Positions 58,041 to 64,000 of a stretch of 64,000 nt of DNA are shown one piece after another (position 1 is the first letter of the stretch; each line of letters begins with the position of its first letter). The notes under the pieces are model-generated. The model was not told where the DNA came from. It ran no database searches and saw only the letters and a program-made list of their open reading frames with translations. Position numbers and translations under genes: made by a program. This stretch comes from Paenibacillus polymyxa (GTDB taxonomy: Bacteria; Bacillota; Bacilli; Paenibacillales; Paenibacillaceae). The stretch is from assembly GCF_001719045.1 (NCBI RefSeq), contig NZ_CP015423.1, forward strand, positions 1,116,001 to 1,180,000. Reading direction: 5' to 3'.

Positions 58041-59222
58041 TTATACTTGAAAAACGCCCGTTGCTGCGATGCGATGCACCGCCTCCAGCAGCCTTTCCTC
58101 ACTGTTTACCAGACTGACCCGCACATGAGAAGCTCCTGCACGACCAAAGCCTTCTCCAGGAGCGACCGCAACATGCGCCTCGTCCAATAAAAAGTCTGCA
58201 AAGGAAGCAGATGTATACCCCTCTGGCACCTTGAACCAGGCAAAAAAAGACCCTTGGGGAGCAGCTACATCCCAGCCAATACCCCGTAACGCTGCAATGA
58301 GAACATCACGGCGCCGCTCATATAACGCCGCGAGCCCCCGTACCGGTTCCTGCGTGCCCAGCAATGCCACAGCTCCCGCATCCTGTACCGCTCCAAAAAC
58401 AGTGCTGTAGGCATGCGTATGATAATGCTTGAGCGCACCAATGATGGACGAATTTCCCACTGCAAATCCGAAGCGCCATCCAGCCATGTTATACGTTTTG
58501 GAAGCCGTATACGTCTCGACGCCATACTCCTTGCCGCCGGGGATTTGCAATAAACTAATCGGCTTATATCCGTCAAATCCAAGAGCACCGTAAGCAAAAT
58601 CATTCATAACCGGAAACTGGTACCGAGCGGCATAATTCAGCGTCTTTGTCAGGAAATCTGCTGTAGCTACTGCTCCAGTCGGATTGTTCGGATAATTAAT
58701 CATGAGCAATTTGACCTGCTCTGCAATTTCTTCCGGCACGGTTGTATAATCAGGCAAGAAACCATGCTTCTCATCAAGCGGAATCGTATGAATTTTGGCT
58801 CTTGCCAGCGCAGCAGCGGAATAATATTGGGGATATGCCGGATCGGTCGTCAATAACCAATCACCTGGATTCAATAGCGCCTGTGGAATCCCCATTACGC
58901 CTATGGCTGAGCCGTTGAATATGGCAATCTCTCGGTCAGGATCCAGTTCCACGTGATACTCCCGTTTATAGAACGCGGCGACAGCCTCCAGCGTGCTTTT
59001 TTTTCCATGAAAAGGCGGATAACCCTGATTGATCGGTTGATCGACCGCTTCCTTCAAAGCGCTGATGATATGCGCCGGTGTCGGCTGATCCGGGTTGCCG
59101 GCTGCCAAATTGATTACATCTATTCCCTTACTTTTATGCAGATTCACCTTGTCATCCATTGCGCTAAAATAGTTGTCAGGCAGAGCCTTGACGAGATCAG
59201 AGGATGAAAAAATCACGTTCAT
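58041..59222 (-). CDS. PLP-dependent class I aminotransferase
   Basis: 393 residues. PLP site: YPNNPTGAVA, NDFAYGALGFDGYKP and the Schiff-base Lys in TYTASKTYNMAGWRFGFAVG; the closing Arg is in HVRVSLVN. Of the LL-diaminopimelate/alanine aminotransferase type. Between mtnN and metQ, it may transaminate ketomethylthiobutyrate to methionine (MtnE role); that is inferred. ATG 59222 is preferred over GTG 59228, which overlaps AAGGTGG. Confidence 0.85.
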   Translation of the reverse strand: MNVIFSSSDLVKALPDNYFSAMDDKVNLHKSKGIDVINLAAGNPDQPTPAHIISALKEAVDQPINQGYPPFHGKKSTLEAVAAFYKREYHVELDPDREIAIFNGSAIGVMGIPQALLNPGDWLLTTDPAYPQYYSAAALARAKIHTIPLDEKHGFLPDYTTVPEEIAEQVKLLMINYPNNPTGAVATADFLTKTLNYAARYQFPVMNDFAYGALGFDGYKPISLLQIPGGKEYGVETYTASKTYNMAGWRFGFAVGNSSIIGALKHYHTHAYSTVFGAVQDAGAVALLGTQEPVRGLAALYERRRDVLIAALRGIGWDVAAPQGSFFAWFKVPEGYTSASFADFLLDEAHVAVAPGEGFGRAGASHVRVSLVNSEERLLEAVHRIAATGVFQV

Positions 59223-59247
59223 CTCCACCTTCTATCCATAAGATACA

Positions 59248-59264
59248 GGCTGACAACGTCAGCC
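59248..59264 (-). other. Intercistronic stem-loop before the aminotransferase gene
   Basis: Perfect arms GGCTGAC/GTCAGCC with a three-base loop between metQ and the aminotransferase gene. No T-run; probably an mRNA processing or stability element. Confidence 0.45.
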
Positions 59265-59285
59265 CGCAGAAGATAATACCCCATA

Positions 59286-60125
59286 TTATTTGAAATAGCT
59301 TGGCAGCTTGTAGCCTTCATAATCAGGATTCGATTGGATGTACTTTTGGAATTCATCTGAATGATATCCTTCAATAATGTCTTTGACGAAGGGCTTATCC
59401 TTGTTCTTGCTGTCCACAGCGACCACGTTCGTGAACGGATCTGTCATATTTTCAAGCTTTAATGCCGAGGTCAGCTTTATTCCATTCGATACAGCAAAGT
59501 TCCCTTGTATAGCCGCAAAATCAACATCCTCCAGTGCACGTGGCCCCTGTGCCGGGTCGGTAGCAACAAATTGCAGATGATGCGGATTAGAGGTGATATC
59601 GTTCACCGAGGTTTGCAATGGATCGATATTGTCCTTTAACGTAATCCAGCCTACTTCCTTCAAAATATTCAGCGCACGCAGCATATTGACTGGCTCGTTG
59701 GGCAGGTTGATTTGGGCTCCCTCACTGATTTCGTCAAGGCTGGTATGCTTGCTGGAGTACAATCCCATTGGAGGAGTCGGGACCTGCACAGCACCAATCA
59801 GATCAATATTCTCCCGCTTATTCATAGAATCCAGGTAGAGCGAATGCTGGAACACATTGGCATCAATATCCCCCTTAGCCACGGCTACATTGGGCTGAAC
59901 ACCGTCTGTAAACTCTTTATATGTAATCGTATATCCTTTCTTCTCCAAATATGGAGCCACACCATTCTTAAACTGATCGCTATATGGACCGGGATTAAAG
60001 CTGATATGCAGTGTTTTCTTTTCTTCACCCGCAGCGTTGCCCGACGTATTCTTGCTGCCGCAGCCTGAAATAAAAAGCACGACTGCTCCCAGCAGCAATA
60101 TAAATGAAATCCATGGTTTCTTCAT
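59286..60125 (-). CDS. metQ: Methionine-binding lipoprotein MetQ
   Basis: 279 residues. Lipobox LFISGC (Cys22), NlpA fold: VAPYLEKKGYTITYKEFTDG, NVAVAKGDIDANVFQHSLYL, LIGAVQVPTPPMGLYSSKH. It presents methionine or its derivatives to a MetNI transporter, but no metN or metI is next to it. A sigma-A promoter lies upstream. The short leader (about 90 bases) shows no S-box riboswitch. Confidence 0.9.
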   Translation of the reverse strand: MKKPWISFILLLGAVVLFISGCGSKNTSGNAAGEEKKTLHISFNPGPYSDQFKNGVAPYLEKKGYTITYKEFTDGVQPNVAVAKGDIDANVFQHSLYLDSMNKRENIDLIGAVQVPTPPMGLYSSKHTSLDEISEGAQINLPNEPVNMLRALNILKEVGWITLKDNIDPLQTSVNDITSNPHHLQFVATDPAQGPRALEDVDFAAIQGNFAVSNGIKLTSALKLENMTDPFTNVVAVDSKNKDKPFVKDIIEGYHSDEFQKYIQSNPDYEGYKLPSYFK

Positions 60126-60222
60126 TTTGATGTCTCCCCCTGCTCCTTGATATCATCTACTTTTGGTGAGTTAGAATGTTTACAATCGCTCAAAATACCA
60201 AGTAACTTGATGCGTTTTATAG

Positions 60223-60252
60223 ATATTACAATGATTTTTTATTCACTGTCAA
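60223..60252 (-). promoter_or_regulatory. metQ promoter
   Basis: On the minus strand a perfect TTGACA (60247-60252), 18 bp, TAATAT (60223-60228), about 100 bases before the metQ ATG. Confidence 0.65.
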
Positions 60253-60334
60253 CAACATTTAATTACGCATCTTCTGCATAGCAAAAAAGAGGGCATAACA
60301 GGAGATCCCCTTGAAAGCAAAACACTTCACACGT

Positions 60335-60379
60335 TTGTCATATACTTCCGTTTTAAATATACCCCTTAGGGGTATATTT
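60335..60379 (+). promoter_or_regulatory. Promoter with CsoR-type copper operator
   Basis: -35 TTGTCA (60335-60340), 17 bp, -10 TATACC (60358-60363). A perfect inverted repeat at 60355-60379, arms AAATATACCCC and GGGGTATATTT around TTA, covers the -10. The core ATACCCC/GGGGTAT matches the operator of the copper repressor CsoR, which leaves DNA when it binds Cu(I). Confidence 0.8.
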
Positions 60380-60415
60380 AAAATAAGTAATTAAAACCCT
60401 AAAGGAGCTGTAAAT

Positions 60416-60973
60416 ATGAGAATGCAATGGGCTTTGCTCGCTGGTACAATTATGATTATTTTGAGTGGGTGCGGAAACAGTAACACGCCGAACCAGGAGC
60501 ACACAACAAACAGCAGTCAACAGCACGACACATCGGATATGAACCATTCCACTTCCAGTGAGCTTCCTACCGGACTAAAAGAAGCGGAAAATCCAGCCTT
60601 CAAAGTTGGTAGCCAAGCGACTATTCGAGCTGACCATATGGCAGGCATGAATGGGGCTACTGCCACGATTGTTGGTGCTTATACGACTACTGCTTATACG
60701 GTCTCATATACTCCAACCACTGGAGAAAAAAAAGTGAATAATCATAAGTGGGTTATTCATGAAGAGATTAAAGATGCAGGCAGCGAGCCTTATGCACCGG
60801 GAACGGAGGTTATCCTTACAGCAGATCATATGAAAGGGATGGATGGGGCTAAGGCTACCATTGACTCCGTAGAGCCAACGACCGTATATATGGTAGATTA
60901 TACGCCGACTACAGGAGGAGAGCCTGTCAAAAATCATAAATGGGTGACGGAGAGTGAGCTTTCAGCCCATTAG
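60416..60973 (+). CDS. YdhK-family (DUF1541) lipoprotein
   Basis: 185 residues. Lipobox IILSGC (Cys19), a His/Thr/Met-rich linker (QHDTSDMNHSTSSEL), then two DUF1541 repeats of about 60 residues, each with ADHM.GM.GA.ATI, Y...YTPTTG and NHKWV. Such proteins accompany copper exporters and probably bind copper outside the cell with the Met and His residues. AAAGGAG precedes ATG 60416. The operator upstream supports copper induction. Single gene. Confidence 0.85.
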   Translation: MRMQWALLAGTIMIILSGCGNSNTPNQEHTTNSSQQHDTSDMNHSTSSELPTGLKEAENPAFKVGSQATIRADHMAGMNGATATIVGAYTTTAYTVSYTPTTGEKKVNNHKWVIHEEIKDAGSEPYAPGTEVILTADHMKGMDGAKATIDSVEPTTVYMVDYTPTTGGEPVKNHKWVTESELSAH

Positions 60974-61004
60974 AACTCTTACAACACAGGCGCTTATGAT
61001 AGCA

Positions 61005-61031
61005 AAAGGGAGCCTTACATCGGCTCCCTTT
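61005..61031. terminator. Bidirectional hairpin between convergent genes
   Basis: Perfect arms AAAGGGAGCC/GGCTCCCTTT with a seven-base loop between the YdhK-type and VWA genes. Confidence 0.75.
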
Positions 61032-61059
61032 ATACGGCTTTATTTGAGTTTGGACAAAC

Positions 61060-62937
61060 CTACTTCGCTAAATTCAGCTTGGCATCCTTGATATTATACA
61101 AAGCCCCATTGTTGGTATCTACAAGCTTTTTCATTTGTTTGTTGGCTGGTCCATTTGCAGGCACGATTGCATTAAAAATAACACCATTTTTCTGTAATTG
61201 CTCGTTGATTTCATCTACTGAAAAACGTGCTTTACCCAGATCTGTATTCTTATCATGAACTGGTGCATCTGTAATGAATATGATCGTTTTGGAATTAGAA
61301 TTTTTGGGGAATTTACTTATAGCTAACTGAATAGCCTCTAATCCCGATTCCTTCAAATCCCCACCAGCGGAAGGGCGCAGCATATTCAAATTACCTTTTA
61401 ACTTGTTTTTATCGGTCGTAAACTCCAAAAATTCTAAATCTTTATCTGCCTTCAGATTGATATCCCGAAATGCAACGACAGCAAATTGGGAACCTGCTGG
61501 AACGGAATCAACAAAGCCTTTCACCTTCTGTCTCACATAATCCAGCGTCCCTGTCATACTACTTGTAACATCTATGACGAACACAATATCCGTAGATTTG
61601 GAGAAGGTGGTGGATATCTTTTTCAGAATCGTTGTATTGGATTGTGATTCGGAAGCATCTTCATTATCCTCCATTAATTGTTCACTTTCGCTGGTTGTCA
61701 AAACCTGCGGTGGAGCAAGAAAAATCACAACGCTCTGAGCTGCAATATTCCACTTTACCTTCGCACCTAGCGCCTCACTTACAAAGCGAATAGGAACCAT
61801 TACTTTGCCGTTAATGAGCCTCGGCGCCGCATTGAGACGCACTAATTTACCGTTGATATAGGCATCTCTGGAGCCTACAGTTAACTTGATCGTTGTATTT
61901 CCTTTGGTTGCAGTAACGGTCTTGGTAGCTCCATCCCATTTCACTTTCGCCCCAAGCGCCTCAAAAACGGCACGAAATGGCACCAGCATACTTCCGCTAA
62001 TAGAGGTCGCAGGCTGCTCATATTGTTGCAGTTTCCCGTCTATAAACACCTCAACCTGCTGAGCCTTGTTATTATTTATGGGAACAAATTGGGGTACAGA
62101 CGCTGCCGAATTTCCCGACTGGTCGATCATTTTGATATAAAAGTAGTATCCACCCGTAGATAAATTCAGGTTACTCAAAGGGTAGGTAAACGTTGTTTCC
62201 GGATCGAACTGAATCCGTTTAATTAATTGAGCATCTGCATTTTTGACCAAAACGTATGAAGTATACGTGGGTTGAATATTTTTTATTTTCAAACGAACCG
62301 AAAATGACGTACCTGAAGAGTTGATTGTAAATGTACCCGGAAAATTTTCTCCAGACGGGATAGTCAAAGGGATTTCCGGTGACTCATCAACCGCTTGGTC
62401 CACTTTAGGCTCCACGACAGGCTGGGTTACTTGAGGTTCAATTACTTTCGGTTCGTCCAACTGTTGAGCAACCTCGGGTTTACTGGGAGTGGAAATCTCT
62501 TTTATATTGGTCTCTACCTCAGGCTGCGTTACTTTCGGCTCCTCCTCAAGTGGAGTTACTGTAGATTCATCGACTGACTGCACAGACCCTTTCATAGTTA
62601 TAGGAAGTTCTATATGATTTTCTGATCCTGGATAAGGTGCTGGTCGTGAATCCGCAATCGTAATTGTAGAGTTGGCATAATCAATCGTAAAGTCACCAGA
62701 AGGAATTTCAGTATAGTTGCTATACAGACGAATTGGCGTATCAGGCTTAATCGTAAACGGGAGATCGAATTTAAACACTCTGTTTACTCCATTACCATCA
62801 TCAAGGGTAAGCTTAAGCTTATCTCCATCTCTGAATACTGTCGAATTGGCAGCATGAACACTTTCTGTACACAAAGTGAACAACCCTACGAGTATCGTTA
62901 AAAACGAAAGTAGGAACATCATTCTTTTGAGCTTCAT
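61060..62937 (-). CDS. Surface protein with copper-amine-oxidase-N and VWA domains
   Basis: 625 residues. A signal peptide ends about residue 29 (TESVHAAN). It is followed by a beta-rich domain, a Pro/Glu/Val-rich linker with repeated EPKV.QP units (about 125-190) and an Ig-like part. A copper amine oxidase N-terminal-like domain has two repeats (SMLVPFRAVFEALGAKVKWD and VMVPIRFVSEALGAKVKWN). A VWA domain has the metal site DVTSSM and FITDAPVHD. No amine oxidase catalytic part exists; in Paenibacillus the N-domain acts as a wall-associated module. Binding partner unknown. ATG 62937 behind AAGGGGAA. Confidence 0.85.
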   Translation of the reverse strand: MKLKRMMFLLSFLTILVGLFTLCTESVHAANSTVFRDGDKLKLTLDDGNGVNRVFKFDLPFTIKPDTPIRLYSNYTEIPSGDFTIDYANSTITIADSRPAPYPGSENHIELPITMKGSVQSVDESTVTPLEEEPKVTQPEVETNIKEISTPSKPEVAQQLDEPKVIEPQVTQPVVEPKVDQAVDESPEIPLTIPSGENFPGTFTINSSGTSFSVRLKIKNIQPTYTSYVLVKNADAQLIKRIQFDPETTFTYPLSNLNLSTGGYYFYIKMIDQSGNSAASVPQFVPINNNKAQQVEVFIDGKLQQYEQPATSISGSMLVPFRAVFEALGAKVKWDGATKTVTATKGNTTIKLTVGSRDAYINGKLVRLNAAPRLINGKVMVPIRFVSEALGAKVKWNIAAQSVVIFLAPPQVLTTSESEQLMEDNEDASESQSNTTILKKISTTFSKSTDIVFVIDVTSSMTGTLDYVRQKVKGFVDSVPAGSQFAVVAFRDINLKADKDLEFLEFTTDKNKLKGNLNMLRPSAGGDLKESGLEAIQLAISKFPKNSNSKTIIFITDAPVHDKNTDLGKARFSVDEINEQLQKNGVIFNAIVPANGPANKQMKKLVDTNNGALYNIKDAKLNLAK

Positions 62938-62998
62938 TCTTATTTCCCCTTTTGCATCTATTCTTGTCGGTAAATCATAGCATAGGGTTAGATGAAGT

Positions 62999-63079
62999 TC
63001 ATGCCATCTGATTACAGTTATGGATATGCGAACTCACTTTTTCCATCATTCGCGCTCTGTTCATCTGTTCAATGTTCAT
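62999..63079 (-). CDS. Small 26-codon ORF in the ada operon
   Basis: ATG 63079 to TGA 62999, starting MNIEQMNRARMMEKVSSH and rich in Met and basic residues. A near-ideal AAGGAG lies seven bases upstream, much better than chance for a random short frame. It follows the ParS/MbcA-like gene by 23 bases. No family recognised. Confidence 0.45.
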   Translation of the reverse strand: MNIEQMNRARMMEKVSSHIHNCNQMA

Positions 63080-63102
63080 ATGTATCTCCTTGGCCCGCTT
63101 CT

Positions 63103-63390
63103 TCAACGTGGCATACGTAATATGGCCGCCTTCAGTGCTTTAGTGCCTTCTTCGCTTTTCAAATAATCCGACGGTGTTTCGTTGCCGAGTGCGGGGACTT
63201 TTCGATCCATCCAAGTCAGCAAATACTCCCCCATATCGGGCAGCAGCACAATCTGAATCTCCTTTGGAATTTTACTTTCGGCCACTTTTACTCTTATAGC
63301 CGGATCTACCTGATCATACCGCTCCTGATAGAGCTGAACCATGTTGGCCCAGCTCTCCAGCTTAAACTCTTTCAAATATATGTCTCTCAT
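63103..63390 (-). CDS. Small protein with MbcA/ParS-like C-terminal region
   Basis: 95 residues. The C-terminal half, ALGNETPSDYLKSEEGTKAL, has the G..TP..YL...EG...L pattern of the Xre/MbcA/ParS antitoxin toxin-binding region. The N-terminal half (YLKEFKLESWANMVQLYQER) is helical and no RES-type toxin gene is next to it. AAGGAGGG lies seven bases before ATG 63390. It follows ogt by 13 bases and probably shares its transcript. Confidence 0.55.
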   Translation of the reverse strand: MRDIYLKEFKLESWANMVQLYQERYDQVDPAIRVKVAESKIPKEIQIVLLPDMGEYLLTWMDRKVPALGNETPSDYLKSEEGTKALKAAILRMPR

Positions 63391-63403
63391 CTACGAGCCC
63401 TCC

Positions 63404-63889
63404 TTAGGGCCTCAGACAACGCTTCTCATGCTGGAGCAACCATTCTTTTCTCCATAGCCCTCCTGCATAGCCCGTTAGTTTCTGATTGGAACCGATAATT
63501 CGGTGACATGGAATCACAATGCTTAGCTTATTTTTTCCATTAGCATTGCCTACGGCTCGGATCGCTTTTTCATTCCCAATAGCAAGAGCAATATCTTTAT
63601 AAGCTGTCGTTTTACCGTACCCCACGGACACCAGAGCATTCCATACTTTTTTTTGAAAATCCGTACCTTCAAAGGCATAAGGAAACGTAAACTCAAAGCG
63701 CTCACCTTTAAAATACTCGTCAAGCTGGGTAGCGCATTCCGCTAATACTTGGATTGGAACCTCTTCTATAGCCCTCGTTAAGAGCTCATTCCGATTAGAG
63801 AACATAATAGAATAGACAGCCTCATTTGTGCCCTGTATCTCTATCTCTCCAATCGGCGATACATACTTCAATACGTATAGTTCGCTCAT
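63404..63889 (-). CDS. ogt: Methylated-DNA--protein-cysteine methyltransferase
   Basis: 161 residues. Active-site Cys128 in IVIPCHRII, the DNA-binding helix with YGKTTAYKDIALAIGNEKAI and the C-terminal TGYAGGLWRKEWLLQHE. It removes methyl groups from O6-methylguanine by irreversible transfer to its own Cys. The gene upstream encodes an AraC-type domain, so the pair matches the adaA-adaB adaptive response operon of bacilli; adaB is the alternative name. AAGGAGG precedes ATG 63889. Confidence 0.93.
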   Translation of the reverse strand: MSELYVLKYVSPIGEIEIQGTNEAVYSIMFSNRNELLTRAIEEVPIQVLAECATQLDEYFKGERFEFTFPYAFEGTDFQKKVWNALVSVGYGKTTAYKDIALAIGNEKAIRAVGNANGKNKLSIVIPCHRIIGSNQKLTGYAGGLWRKEWLLQHEKRCLRP

Positions 63890-63915
63890 AAAAGGATACG
63901 ACCTCCTTCCTTTTC

Positions 63916-64000
63916 TAATCCTTACTCAACTTTCTATACTCACTAGGAGAACAATGGTTCAAGCTGCGAAACGCCTTATAGAAATGGGAGGGACTTTGGA
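63916..64000 (-). CDS. C-terminal end of an AraC-type (AdaA-like) regulator, partial
   Basis: The last 27 codons, SPSHFYKAFRSLNHCSPSEY and a short tail, are the second helix-turn-helix of an AraC domain. The rest lies beyond the right edge. Being 26 bases upstream of ogt, it is most likely AdaA, the methyl-phosphotriester sensor and activator. The methyl-acceptor Cys region cannot be seen. Confidence 0.65.

Noticed and set aside
60126..60222. Possible SAM riboswitch before metQ
   Set aside because: The leader from the predicted start to the ATG is only about 90 bases and shows no S-box helices or terminator.

Overview
The window reads like the chromosome of a low-to-mid GC, endospore-forming Firmicute, most probably Paenibacillus (P. 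polymyxa group). The grounds are strong AGGAGG-type ribosome binding sites with frequent GTG and TTG starts, a surface protein with three S-layer homology repeats, a copper-amine-oxidase-N/VWA surface protein, a LicT/BglP system, a CgoX/HemY-type porphyrin oxidase and a Bacillus-like nar/nre cluster. The genus is inferred; no rRNA or marker gene is present. I found no tRNA, rRNA, CRISPR array, insertion sequence or complete prophage.

Layout. 1-5.2 kb: a truncated chemoreceptor, a small serine hydrolase, then a minus-strand run of immunity-type genes (SMI1/KNR4, DUF2625, S1-like, Imm26-like) and an aminoglycoside-phosphotransferase-fold kinase. 5.4-14.2 kb: hsp20, then a peptide utilisation operon (dppB-dppC-dppA, M20 deacylase, DUF1177, dppD-dppF). 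14.4-25.5 kb: a helical-repeat protein, an MFS exporter, a Cache chemoreceptor, an S-layer protein, an iron-responsive AraC regulator behind a Fur box, an RsbQ hydrolase paired with a PAS-GGDEF protein, and a soluble chemoreceptor. 25.7-30.6 kb: licT-bglP-bgl beta-glucoside operon with two RAT antiterminators.

30.6-50.5 kb is a nitrate respiration island. narK-moeB-moaE-moaD-moaA supplies nitrate/nitrite transport and molybdopterin. narGHJI-nreABC-hemerythrin supplies the nitrate reductase and its oxygen/nitrate sensor. ric-modA-modB supplies Fe-S repair and molybdate uptake. ywiC-radical SAM-hemY looks like a porphyrin/haem supply unit. Four promoters here share a palindrome of the TAGGG-N4-CCCTA type whose centre is exactly 34 bp from the centre of the -10 hexamer. 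Three of them have a second copy 21-22 bp further upstream. This argues that the local NreC controls the whole island.

50.6-57.3 kb is another toxin/immunity-like zone: uncharacterised proteins, DUF1963, a frameshifted protein resembling the ZipA C-terminal domain, a secreted MORN protein, and a three-gene WXG100 cassette. 57.3-60.1 kb: mtnN, an aminotransferase and metQ (sulfur amino acid salvage/uptake). 60.3-61.0 kb: a YdhK-type lipoprotein behind a CsoR-like operator. 61-64 kb: a VWA surface protein and an ada-type alkylation repair operon (adaA end, ogt/adaB, a small ParS/MbcA-like protein and a 26-codon ORF) cut by the right edge.

Starts were chosen by ribosome binding site and operon geometry, so several differ from the longest open frame. 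Family assignments come from motif recognition only, with no database search.
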